Positions 47,205 to 58,452 of a DNA stretch of 64,000 bases are shown in pieces (position 1 is the first letter of the stretch; each line of letters opens with the position of its first letter). A program made the position numbers and the translations under genes. Location of the stretch: the NCBI GenBank assembly GCA_946811695.1, contig OX328132.1, positions 98,250,900 through 98,314,899 of the forward strand, written 5' to 3'. The notes beneath the pieces were generated by a model. The model saw nothing but the letters and a program-made list of their open reading frames with translations. It did no database searches and had not been told where the DNA came from. Origin of the DNA: Gonocerus acuteangulatus (taxonomy: Eukaryota; Arthropoda; Insecta; Hemiptera; Coreidae).

Positions 47205-47940
47205 TCGTGCATATATTTGATTTTTCCATGAAAATATTTGTTTCGTGAAAACCTGCGAGGGGGTCTCAAAGCCGCCTATCAAAAGTTCAATGAAAAAACA
47301 CAGCAAACTACCAAACGGAAGCTGAGGCTTTCTGCCGAATATTTGGCCTGATCAGGCATACCTGTGTGGTGTATCTGATAGTCTGTAGCGGAAATAACTA
47401 GCCCCTCAGGCGACCTGACGCCTGATCAACACTCGATCAGTTGTCAGGTCTACCTGATCAGGTATTTTCAACCGCTCTGATTTTTGTTTTCAATTTTTGA
47501 TTTGTATTACCGTTGTGGAATTTTTATTTATTTCTTTAGCAAAACAGATTACAGTGAAAAATGCCGCAAAGAAACAATGAAGTTCTTGGTTATTACATCT
47601 AAATTTATAAAAAAGAACCATGCTTGTGGAAAGTAAAATATGATGGTTATCCCAAAACAGATTCTACATACCGGAAATTAGTGGACAAATTGAAGGAAAT
47701 AGATCCAAATTGGGATAATCTGTTGGCTCATCTATTTATTCATTCAGGAGATTCCTTACATAATTGTTTGCGTTTTTTCCATTGGTTTTTAAATGCCACA
47801 AAAATTACAGCAAATAAAGATAGAAAAGTAAAGCATCTCCTGGAGAATCCATGTTGAAAACTGACCAATGTGTCAGGCATACCTGAAGGATGTGGGTGAC
47901 AGGTACACCTGACAGGTATGCCTGATCAGGTCTACCTTAT
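47205..47940 (+). repeat. Two-copy repeat with chromodomain-like frame, longer copy
   Basis: Longer relative of 33195-33720. It starts with a 300-bp non-coding part, continues into an open frame (47609-47857) and ends in a cluster of CAGG-N4-CCTG motifs (about 47354, 47451, 47872, 47900 and 47915). Possibly a transposon, but clean terminal repeats were not found. Confidence 0.55.
47609..47857 (+). pseudogene. Chromodomain-like protein fragment
   Basis: The open frame reads KKEPCLWKVKYDGYPKTDST, followed by YRKLVDKLKEIDPNWDN and ends LLENPC. The segment VKYDGYPKTDSTY resembles the VKWKGYP...NTW core of chromodomains, which bind methylated histone tails and occur in retroelement integrases and some transposases. 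EVLGYYI lies just upstream in the same frame but after a stop (TAA near 47599). No ATG precedes it. The copy at 33.6 kb has a 14-codon in-frame deletion. Identification is tentative. Confidence 0.4.
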
Positions 47941-47984
47941 AGTGTGTATTTGGGATTTGGGCCATGGACTTATGCTTTACCACC

Positions 47985-48970
47985 TCGGTCATAATGGCCG
48001 CTGTTTCATTCAATGTGGTCATATTGCTTCCAACCTCATGTTATCAATTCCATTAATACATCTAAAAATCGTTGAAATTGATTTCCGGTATAGCCGCGTA
48101 TATTGATGTTAAGCAGAAAAGTGAACTAGTTACAAATACTCGATCCATATCGTCTCAGTTCAGAAACCGCATTGACTTTGCTGAGTTGAAGCATGGCTAT
48201 ATATACGCTGCTTGAGACGATTCTATTGTTCACATCGGCCAATTACGAGCCGAAAATCGTCATGAAGAAAAGTAGTCCCTTTTAAGTGCGAAGACACGCC
48301 TACATCTTGAGCAAACGTAGGACATTACTTCAAACACGTCAATGGGATCGGCCATTTGTGTAATCTACTTATTTGTGTACGTTATTTGATTTCTGTATTC
48401 TATGAATCGTACATGGTAATAAAAGCGATGAGAAATAGTGGAGGTGTAATTGAATATTGTGAAAATACGATAATTTGTACGTAATGAACATTCGGATTTA
48501 TTTGTATTCATTAATATTTTGGATATTTAGGGTTTGAAAAGTGCCTAATTTCATTACAATTTGTGCGATTTGGAGCATAAAAGTCATATTTCGGCTAAGG
48601 AACGAAACAGCTATTTAGAACTCTCTTTTCTGTGAAAAAGCTAACAACTCACGTAGCAATGGCGGTTCTGTATTCATAATCTTCTATTTAATTGGTAAAA
48701 GTTGTTTTACATCGGTTTCAGGACGAGTCCATTTTTCAGGCAACATCCCGAATCATGAACATGTGAAATTTTATAAAGGAAATTTTCTTTATTCAGAAAA
48801 GTCTATAAACTCCAGTTATTTAAAAAAAAATATTATGATTTTATTAGTCAAAATCAAGGTTTTTGCATTGATTCGTGAGCTTCGTCTGGACGAATCATAT
48901 TAAAAAAATGTATAAAAGACATTTGCGGTATTAGGGTTTTTCGAGATTTCGTTGAATACCTCTGTCATAT
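47985..48970 (-). pseudogene. F-box unit relic: promoter and exon 1 start
   Basis: ATG at 48146-48148 and the first 15 codons (MDRVFVTSSLFCLTS) to about 48102, then a junction to sequence normally found 3' of the gene (CCGGTATAGCCG). The rest of exon 1, exon 2 and exon 3 are deleted. TATA at 48198-48205 and the long 5' flank remain; the conserved 3' block of a neighbouring copy is at 48790-48960. Confidence 0.65.
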
Positions 48971-49025
48971 TAAGAAATAACTATATTGTGTTGTATATTA
49001 AACCATAAATAAATACTAGCGTTAA

Positions 49026-49048
49026 ATATATATATATATATATATATA
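49026..49048. repeat. (AT)n microsatellite
   Basis: About 11 AT units in AT-rich sequence. Confidence 0.9.
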
Positions 49049-49249
49049 ACATTAAAAACTTATTTAAGTTCTAAGATTTTATAGATTGGACACAATAAAC
49101 AAATTAAAATATTATATCTGTAAGCTACGCTTAATCTAGAAAGAAATAAACTTATCGTGTTACGATAAAAATATTCTATAATATAAATATAGAGTTTATT
49201 AATTTTTAGCAGTTGTAAAATTTATGTATTTTCGTTGTAGCCATTAAAT

Positions 49250-49386
49250 TATATTTGGGCAGTACTACTAGTAAACGATACCAAAGCATTAAGGAGATTA
49301 TTATGTATTTTCTTTGGCTTGCTTTCTTATAAATCAGTGATCGAGGTAACTCAACATTGCAACACCTCATCAAGCCATCTATCATG

Positions 49387-49434
<48 letters not shown>

Positions 49435-49550
49435 GTATATGTATGTCCCTCTGTGACTGTTCTAGGAGAATATTATATTTGTCTTCCGAGTGATAACACC
49501 CAAAACGTACATGAGAGTGAGTTCCTTAGTGGTTACTACACAAAAGACTG
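49250..49550 (-). repeat. R3 repeat with (AT)n
   Basis: Diverged R3; (AT)n at 49388-49441 lies at the same site as in the 28, 56 and 57 kb copies. Confidence 0.6.
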
Positions 49551-49579
49551 GTTAACTCTTATTTAAAATAATATTTGGA

Positions 49580-49940
49580 CAGCAATGATAGCAAAATATA
49601 CCAAAGAATTAACGCGATGATTAAGCTCTTTCTTTGGCTTGCTTCCTTCTAATCTTCATCGATTTAGGTGTCTTGATATAACCATTACGCCATCCATGTG
49701 GTTCCATGTGTATATCTGTCCCTGAGTCACTGTCCTTGGTGAATATTGTGTATTCCTTCGAAGTTCTAACACCCAGAAAGTACATGGAGGGAAGTTTCTG
49801 AGTGGTTTCAACACAAAAGAGCTTACACCCATTCTGCTTTTCAAGTTTTTCTAGCTGCTCACTATTCCTTCAGCAGGATTTCTTTAAATGTACTTGGTTT
49901 GTGATGTAAGGTATTGAAGAAGTTCGTAATCTCATTGTCC
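49580..49940 (-). repeat. R3 repeat, unexpanded
   Basis: Complete distal part: the minus strand reads GVLELRRNTQYS in one frame; in the R3 frame the end RHLNR and stop is visible near 49675. TGTATATCTGTCC at about 49708 shows the site without (AT)n. Confidence 0.6.
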
Positions 49941-49959
49941 TTTTTAGATTGTTCATTTC

Positions 49960-50640
49960 CTCGCAATCCATAATTTTATTTTATCTAAAGTAAACTGGAA
50001 ATTATCATTCTTGATTTCAAGGCTTGTTTATTATGAGAACCTCTCTTCCCTTGAGGTGAATGTGCTAAAACATTTGGCTTAAGGGACGGAAAATTCCATA
50101 ATGCCCGACATGACAGTCAAATGTTCTTGATGAAGTAATTCTATATAGGTTGAAACATTGATAATAAATTGGGCGTAAAATGTGTCTTCAAATGCAGGTT
50201 TGTGGATAACGAGAATCTCTCTTCCCTCCAGATGAATAGCCTACAACATTCAGACTAAAAGGAAGGGAAATTCCATAATACCCCAAATCAATTTCAGGAG
50301 TTGTGCTTCATTTGCTTGGTGATTATGAGAAAATCTGTTTGATAGAGGGGAATGTCGAAATAATTTATTCAAAGGAAAGAAATTCCACAATTTGGGATAG
50401 TGTAATTTGCCCTCCATATACTACGACAAAAGAAAGAATGAGAAAAAAGCAAAATTAAAATTTTCACGTTAATGGATAACGGGAATCACATTTGGGCAAA
50501 ACTCGTACATAATTCCATCAGCCTGGAAATTACAATCAATTAATCGTAATGCTACAATAGGAGAACAATTGAAAAATAATTAAACGTTTCTGATTAGGAA
50601 TATCACAGAGTGACCGAAGGACTGATAATAAACTAAGAAA
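49960..50640. repeat. Degenerate tandem repeats, about 140 bp period
   Basis: Three to four poorly matching units starting with TTATGAGAA or GATAACGAGAA and containing TCTCTTCCCT and GAAATTCCA(C/T)A at about 50030, 50200, 50320 and 50465. No coding frame. Confidence 0.4.
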
Positions 50641-50939
50641 ATAAATATTCATTTCCAGGTTTACGAATATTATTTTATTATTTTTTTTCTTATTGCTCCT
50701 CTACCGCATTCAACCAATGACAGTGAATTTTTATTTTTAAATTAAACGTGAGGAGTTTTTAAATTTTCGTTTTGTCGAGTACTAGAATTTTGGACGGTAA
50801 TAATAAAAAATGATTGTGTGTCAATCCAATTTTAGCTATCTGTGATCTTCTGAAAACGATACAGTTTCTTGTGAAGTGTCGTTCAGCTATAGGTGAAATG
50901 TCTGTGTGGTCTTTATATTGTGCATCATCGCACACATAT

Positions 50940-51065
50940 GATTTGAAAACGGCATGAAAATCGTGGTAACTAGACAGTAACCATTCGAAAGCTTAATATA
51001 GTTTCTACAAAAACAGTTCTAGGGCAACTTCCGTGTCGATCTCTGGTGGAGAAATAAATGCTTCG
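50940..51065 (-). repeat. Rep-A fragment
   Basis: Matches 44640-44765 (ACCATTCGAAAGCTTA, CTACAAAAACAGTTCT). From here to 52100 no gene was recognised; the small frame at 51302-51493 has no family features. Confidence 0.55.
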
Positions 51066-52107
51066 TGAAGTTTGAAGATAATGCACCAATATGCATAGAA
51101 AACTTACAGCAGCCAAGTTTTCTGTGCATAATGGCGCCATTTCTTCTACATTTCATTAGATTGGGTGTTTAAATTTGTGACAAAATAGTAACTTCTGTTC
51201 CAGGCTTACTAATTGACTCAATACTGTGGACGCTATGGAAACGCACTAAGAAACAATGATTCTGAGATTCATACTTTATTTTTTAAAGGAAATTCAAAAA
51301 CTTGAGTAATTGTTACATTTTTAAATCTTTGCTATTGATAATTCCGTCACCTAAATATGGAGTCGAATTTATCATTTATAAGAAGTTTGCAAAAAAATCA
51401 CAAAGAGGACGATTGATTTTGATCGGCCTCGCAGGCTATGCAGCCTGTGAAAATGTGGTTAATACAATGATTTTCAAAGCATACTTTGCGTAGAGACTGA
51501 AATTCCTGCTTAAACGGATTTCATTAGTGTATACAAGTCAAACTCTCGAAAGAACCACCTCATCTCGCCAAGTATCTTGGAACGTTAATTTCCAAACCGA
51601 GGTTGTTTACAGATTCCTATGCTGGGTAAGCTTAAATGAATCTGGTCCGAGCTCGAGATAGACAGAAGAATATTCCAGGATGCAATGGAATGAGGAAACT
51701 CCCTTCTTGATAAAATTAACTTACACATTGTTCATATATTAATGCTTCATTGGTTGATTAACGGATAAAAAAAAATCTTCCTATACCCTGACTTATGATA
51801 CAAAACATAGGAGCAGTGAATAGGATGATGTTCATTTATACGTGAACTGAGGTCAATGATTCCTGAAATAGTAAAAATTAAATGGATGCATAATGTATCA
51901 AAGGGAAAAAATTTCTAACGCATGCCTTATAAACTAATAAAATTAACTAGTAATCGAACAGCCGCTTCATAAGTATTAGATAATTGTAATATATATTTTA
52001 TGTGATGTTCCTAGACAGGTGCTTATTCATTTAATTTTATTAAGTAAAATTTATATTTACATACTTGTCTCTGAGTATGTGAACTAATATTACTGTGCAG
52101 TATAATT

Positions 52108-52649
52108 TTACCAGCACATCATTCGGGTTAATTGGCTTATGCACATTCTCTTGAATATTAGTTCCGTTTTCTTCGTGTTGATATGATTTTTTCGCTTTTT
52201 CAGACGTACCTGGGTTCTTCCTGTAAACATGAAAATAATTTTAATACTAGGAACCTTGGGTGAGTATGTATTTGGTTTTCTAGGAAACATTATTACTTAC
52301 TGGACCATTCTCTAAGTTCAGGCTTAATATTCTCCTTCGATAATCTCCTTATTTTCTGCCGATAATCTTCTAATTTTGATTTTATTACAGGATCAGAGAT
52401 ACACAGTTGAAAGTATTCATTGCTTACTTGCATCAGAGATAAAATGTCCAAAACATCCAGCATCCTAAAACAAGAAACATATTTATGATAAAACTGAAAA
52501 TTCCGTTGGGAGCCGAAATCCTCGTTCTATTGTTTAATATTCTATTACCTGATTACGATCGTCGATACTTCAGGAGGGAGTTCGGTTAGAATGTCAATCC
52601 TCCGTTTTTTCGTATCCAGCTGTGGGAGTATTGATGTTAAGCAGAAAAG
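52108..52649 (-). pseudogene. F-box protein copy 9, exon 1 truncated
   Basis: Exon 3 52108..52220 (37-residue basic tail ending TRMMCW), exon 2 52301..52464 and exon 1 52549 to about 52649. All four internal splice sites are good and the F-box is in frame. The first part of exon 1 (ATG and half the hydrophobic segment) is replaced at AAAAG/TGGCATTTGCGG by sequence from the 3' block. The promoter is absent. This copy is divergent enough to help decide the true frame of exon 3. Confidence 0.65.
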
Positions 52650-53011
52650 TGGCATTTGCGGTATTCGGGTTTTTTGAGATTTCGTTCAATACCTCTGTCA
52701 ACCTTGTATCAGAGATAAAAAAGTCCGACTCGCAGGAACTGCATCATCTTAGCGCGGTTCCGTTCATGTCCCTAGTGTCATTTGATAAACTTAGAAAAGA
52801 AATAAACTTATTTTTTTTTTATATCTCGTGAAAATTGTCAAAATCCTCTCGAACATCTCAAATAAAAGTGATATTAAGGCATCAGGGACACCGACAGTAG
52901 CTAACTTATACACAGAAGCGGAAATTACACAACCCGGCTCTCATTCTAAAGCAAAGCTCTATAAATCAATACAAAATATGCCTAATAAAGCCTTTCTAGT
53001 GGATACAGAAG

Positions 53012-53271
53012 CATGGGCGCATATGAGGGGGGGGGGGGCTGAGGGGGCTGCAGCCCCTCCCGAAAATTTGAATTGATGATAAAAACTTCTCGTAAAACCC
53101 TTAAAAATAAATTAAATAAGATCACTTAGTTCATAAAACATATTTTATTTTACGTGTAATAGCGTTTTAGTTGCCTAAAACTACTCCAAGCTCTAAATAT
53201 TTAGTATTCCATACCCTGGAAATGGTCTCAGCCCCCCCCCACCCGAAATTGTTTTTATATTTACGCCCATG
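53012..53271. mobile_element. hAT-like MITE, 260 bp
   Basis: Exact 8-bp target duplication TACAGAAG (53004-53011 and 53272-53279), the signature of hAT elements. Short terminal inverted repeat CATGGGCG. Inside are G- and C-runs with CAGCCCCTCCCGAAAATT at the left, mirrored at the right. No transposase. Confidence 0.8.
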
Positions 53272-53279
53272 TACAGAAG

Positions 53280-53990
53280 GATCAAGAAGAAGTACACAAG
53301 ATTGAGTAGAATACCCTGCCTAATATAGCCTATATAGAATAATATGCCGAATAAAACCTATCTAGTAAATACACAAGGACAAATAAAAGTCTTGACGAAT
53401 AAGAAGTCAATATATAGAATAATATAAAGTCTATGGAGTAGATACAAATGGACCAAAAACAAGTCTTGTGGAATTTTGTTTTTTTCTAATTAAATACTTT
53501 TTATCAATATTTAGTATATAACCTATGTTGAAAAGTATTGATTCCTAATTGATGAATCGGTTTACAACTAAGTAGTCTTTATGAATATTTAGTATATAAC
53601 CTATCTTTGGATCTGTGTTTTTGGGGTGCTCTCCGCCTAGGCTTTGTATTTGTGTCGGCAGATACCTAGGGTATATTTATAGCTCTTGAGGATTAACTCT
53701 TAGCAGGTAAATTTCCTGCCGACCTTCTGTTTGTACGGGCACTGAACCCACTCCCTATCCGCTCATAGTATCTAACCGTTGTGAAGTTTATTTTTTGGAT
53801 TTAGGACTTGATATAAATATGTAGACTAAATCATAGCAATAAGTAAACCTCCGTTGTCGGTTCTTAACTATGTAGACTCTCTAATGTTACCCAATCTTAG
53901 ACACATCGTAATTACAATCCACAGCAAAAACACGACATTTCATCAGAATCCCCTGTTTAATAAAACATATATAGAATAATATGCCATATA
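53280..53990. other. Unclassified AT-rich sequence
   Basis: Contains scattered near-repeats (GAATAATATGCC; AATATTTAGTATATAACCTA at about 53508 and 53583). No gene seen. Confidence 0.4.
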
Positions 53991-53999
53991 TAGTGGAAA

Positions 54000-54530
54000 A
54001 TCGCCTCCAAATATAACCAAAATTTAAACATCTTAGTTGGGATTAATTTCCAAGTTGTATAAAATATTTCAATTGAATCCCGCGATTCTAAGTACTCACA
54101 AAAATATAATGACTTACAAAAATATTGATTCCACTTTTCTCAGGAACGGATACAGATATCGCCTTATAAATGGTTTCATTCGTTTTCTCATGTTAAGAAA
54201 CCTATAAAACAAGTACCTGCAAGCATATAAACTCAAAAACGTAAGCGTTACGATTTTTTTGCGCGAATTTCGCCCCAAACACTATCTTCTAGTGGGCGGA
54301 TTCTGCTGGTTAACGAACTTGACCTTTCAAATTAGACGACAGATTTTTGTACCAAATTTCGTTAAAATCGGACCATTTTTGAGCTTGCTAGAGCGCGAAC
54401 ATAAACATATATATATATATATTTATATATACAAATTTGGGCCACCTATATTTTCTGAGGGCCTGAAACGTGAAAGTTTCTAGTCGGCACTTCCGGATTG
54501 CGTCGTGAGGTCAACCTCATTAGCGGGTTC
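54000..54530 (+). repeat. Rep-A copy with (AT)n
   Basis: Diverged Rep-A, with short (AT)n at 54404-54432 and the TAGTCGGCACTTCCGGATTG block, ending in a broken hairpin (GCGGGTTCTCCCTATGGA). Confidence 0.65.
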
Positions 54531-54539
54531 TCCCTATGG

Positions 54540-55838
54540 AGATATTAAGGAAAGCATACAAAGTTACCAAAACTTTTCATGTCTGTTAATAAAATATTTT
54601 ATTCCAACCCTTCCTTAACTCCAAACGTAACAAAAATTTCAACATATTAGTTTTAATGAAAGTAGAACATGCAGAAAATGTTTTAACTGAATCCCATGAT
54701 TTTAAGTACCCAAACCAAAAACCGTATTCAATAACTATTTTTCCAATTTTCTCGAAAACGGTTAAAGCTCCCCCAGAGACCGAAAATGATGGTTCAAATT
54801 TGTATGTATATATATATGATATATGTTTGTCTGTTCGCTCTCTAGGTAGAAGACGAATGGTCCGATTTTGATGAAATCTGGTACAAAAATCCGTCGTCCA
54901 ATTTGAAAGGTCAAGTTCGTTAACCAGCAAAATCCGCCCACTGGAAGATGGCGTTTGGGGCGAAATTCGCGCAAAAAAATCGTAACGCTTACGCTTTTGA
55001 GTTCATAAGCTTGTAAGTACTCTTTTTATAGGCTTCTTGGGCTAGAAAAACGAATGAAACCATTTTCAAGGCGATAGCTTTAACCGTTGTCGAGAAAATT
55101 GGAAAAATAGTTTTTGAATTCCGTTTTTGGTTTGGGTACTTAGAATCACGGGATTCAGTTGAAACATTATCTGCATGTTCTAATTTCATGAAAACTAATA
55201 TGTTGAAAGTTATGTTACGGTTGGAGTTAAGGAAGGGTTAGAATAAAATATTTTATGAACAGACATGAAAAGTTTTGGTAACTTTGTATACTTTCCTTAA
55301 TATCTCGAAAAAGGTTGAGAATCTTGGGGAACGGAAGATGACCATTAGAAAGCTCACTAAATGCTCTACAAAAATGATTCTGATGAAAGTTTTGATTAGG
55401 CGATGTCAATCGGAGTAATAAGTGCTTAAAACTTGAAAGTAATTGATTTCGCTTATTCGAACTGTTCTTTTTGTCTGTTTTATTCCTTGTTATTTTTAAA
55501 TTGCTTATAGTCAGATAATGTATTTGACAATAAAACAGATTAAGTAAAATAAGAAGATCAATTTATTGTTAGAAATGTAGCGTTCAAAGAGAGAGATCCC
55601 AAGGCTTTCCAAATTCCTCTGAGCGGAGGCCTTTCTGCCCGACTTATGGTATAGCTGACCCATACAGGTAAGATTGTAAATCAAGACCTTTCAAGACTGG
55701 TTTGTTTGAGATTTCATTTGGATAGCTGTTTCGCTATTGATCTAAACAAAGTAATAACTGTTTCTATTCTATGCCTTCATAAACACTAGAGATAAGAACG
55801 GAACCGCGCTAAGATGACGCAGTTCCTGCGAATCGGAA
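54540..55838. repeat. Head-to-head Rep-A pair (inverted repeat)
   Basis: 54560-54775 (plus) and 55055-55290 (minus) are inverted copies of the same Rep-A segment. 54776-55838 is a full-length copy in minus orientation matching 3072-4140. The first copy is fused to the second at an A-rich/CCCCCAGAGACC junction. The pair could form a large hairpin. Confidence 0.65.
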
Positions 55839-56070
55839 TTTTTCGTATCCAGTTGTGGGAGTATTGATGTTAAGCAGAAAAGCGAAGTAGTTACAAATAC
55901 TCGATCCATATCGTCTCAGTTAAGAAACCGCTTTGACTTTGCTCAGTTGAAGCATGGCTATATATACGCTGCTTGAGACGATTCCATTGTTCTCATTGGC
56001 CAATTACGAGGCGAAAATCGTCATGAAGAAAAGTAGTCCCTTTTAAGTGCAGCGACACGCGTACTTTTCA
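55838..56070 (-). pseudogene. F-box exon 1 and promoter relic
   Basis: ATG at 55907-55909 and the first 24 codons to the Lys-Lys segment. The sequence breaks at 55838 before the F-box, where Rep-A begins. TATA at 55959-55966 and the CCAAT motif are intact. This may be a promoter without a gene. Confidence 0.65.
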
Positions 56071-56269
56071 AGTAAACGGAAGTCGGAAGTGCCCAATGCT
56101 CTTATTTATGTGAATTCACTTACGAAGTCGATGATTTCCATCGTAAACACCTTTTTTTTTTCTTTTTTGTTGTTAAAAATGAACAATGTGTAGAACATTT
56201 TGCAAAAAGTAAAACATTTTGCTCCTGGGGACCGTGTTCGAATATAATCGCACCTGCAATTGGTTAACG

Positions 56270-56369
56270 AGATTATTAGGTATTTTTTTTTTTTGCTTGC
56301 ATCCTCATAAATCAGCGTTCAAGGTGACATAATATTGCCAACTTCATCACGATATTCCTGAGGTTTTAT

Positions 56370-56451
<82 letters not shown>

Positions 56452-56660
56452 GCGTTCCTGTGTCACTGTCATAGGAGAATATTGGCGGTTCCTTCGGAGA
56501 TATATTACGCAAAATGTACATGGATGAGAGTCCTTTAGAGGTTATAACACAAAAAAGCTGCTCACTATTCTTTCAGTAGGATTTTTTTTACATGTGCATG
56601 GTTTGTGCTGTAAGGCAAAGAGGGCGTAATCTAATTGTCCGTTTTAGGTTGATAATTTTT
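56270..56660 (-). repeat. R3 repeat with (AT)n
   Basis: Diverged R3. (AT)n at 56368-56446 (about 39 units, one interruption) at the usual site after GAGGTT. Confidence 0.6.
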
Positions 56661-56779
56661 AATATTAGATTTTCTAACATCTAAACGACATGTGCAAGAA
56701 TATCCAGAAATTAATTAATGAGGGAGATACGCAAATAGGCAAATCCCGTTGCTTGGCGTCTACTTTTCACGTAAACGGA

Positions 56780-57090
56780 AGTCAACATAGAAAAAAATGT
56801 TAATACTATATAGCTTTTGATTCTTACATTTTATAGAAAATACACAATAGACAAATCTAATTAGTATATCAGTGTACAACGCTTATTCCAGAAACAAATA
56901 AATTTATCGTGTTGGAGTAAAAATACCCTAAAATATGAATGAAGATTTTATTACATTATAAAATAATATTTGGACAGGAAAAATATCAAAGAATGCCAAA
57001 GCATTGACGAGATTAATGAGACTTTTCTTTGGCTTGCATCCTTGTAATCTTCGTCGATTTAGGTGTGTTGATCACGCCATCTATGAGGTT

Positions 57091-57166
<76 letters not shown>

Positions 57167-57410
57167 CTGAGTTACTGGCCTTGGAGAATATTGTGTGTTC
57201 CTTCGGAGTTATAACACCCAGAAAGTAAATGGGAGGGAGTGCCTTAGTGGTTACAACTCAAAGGAGCTCTCACCCGTTCTACTTTTCAAGTGTTTCTAGC
57301 TGCTCACTATTCCATAAGCAGGAAATTATTTCTTTTAGAAGTACGTGGTTGTGGAACATGTAAGGTAGAGAGGAAGTTCGTAATCTCATTGTCCTATCTT
57401 GGTTGTTCAT
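56780..57410 (-). repeat. R3 repeat with (AT)n
   Basis: Close relative of 27780-28400. Minus-strand ATG near 57395 and LLKEIISCLWNSEQLETLEK, then the common TAG. (AT)n at 57093-57160. Confidence 0.65.
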
Positions 57411-57583
57411 TTCTAAAAATATCATTAAGTATATTTAAAAGTCGACTTATTACAAGTAAATAAATTTAAATTGTTCATTGGAAGGAATAAGTTCAGTCTT
57501 TAGGGAAACTACTTGGCCTCCTGTGAACTGACTAATTGTACGTTAGTAGCATTAATCTAAAGCTAACACCACTAAAAAAAATA

Positions 57584-57800
57584 AGCACTATCTTAAGTAA
57601 AAGGAGAATTTAAAATTCGTAAAAATACATAGGAATAAATATAACATTAAAGAAGCGAGTATGCAACTGGTTTCCTGGACTCTCGGAAAGCTGGTCTGTG
57701 ATCCGATGTTTATTATGTAAGGTATAAATCCACCTACCTGATTGGAGACACTTTAGTCTAGCTACCCTTGGCAGAGGGCTAAATCCCCTCCCCCCCCCCA
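57584..57800. repeat. Unit-leader module
   Basis: Matches the leader after the hairpin in array units. The minus strand contains HRITDQLSESPGNQLHTRFF, an open segment also visible in the other leaders; its meaning is unknown. Confidence 0.5.
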
Positions 57801-57969
57801 TGTAAACATAGAACATAATTTTAATACTATGAAGCTTTTAGATTCTTACATTTTATGGAAAGGACTCTATAGAAAAATATAAATAACATATCAGTGTACT
57901 ACGTTTGATCGAGAAACAAATACATTCATCGTGTTTTAGTAAAAATACCCTAAAATATGAATGAAGATT

Positions 57970-58350
57970 TTATTGCATTGCATGACACCTGTAAAATTTA
58001 CGTATATTCTTTGTAGTTAAAAAATAATATTTGGACAGCAATAATAGCAAGGTATACCTTAGCATTGACAAGATTATTAAGCCTTTTGATTGGCTTGCTG
58101 CCTTGTAACCTTCCTGGCTTGCTTCCATGGAGAATATTGTGAGTTTCTTGGAAGTTATAACACCCAGAAAGCACATGGGGGAGAGTACCTGAGTGGTTAC
58201 AACACAAAGGTGCTCACACCCATTCTACTTTTCAAGTGTTTCTAGCTGCTCACTACTTCATAAGCAGGAAATTATTTCTTTTAGAAGTACGTAGCTGGAG
58301 CTGTAGGGTAGAGAGGAAGTTCGTAATAACATTGTACTTTTTTGGTTGTT
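57970..58350 (-). repeat. R3 repeat, array-type deleted form
   Basis: Same deletion as the array copies (FSMEASQEGYKAASQSKG), followed by a single mariner end, TACAGGGTGTGCCGTAAATG, at about 58413. Confidence 0.6.
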
Positions 58351-58452
58351 CATTTCTAATATGTGATTATCTTTGGACTAAGCGATATGTGTAAGAATAT
58401 TTCACCTGATATACAGGGTGTGCCGTAAATGCGAACAACAATCCAATTATAC

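Noticed and set aside
51302..51493. 63-aa plus-strand frame
   Set aside because: No recognisable motif, no repeat copy, no splice or promoter context; likely chance in AT-rich DNA.
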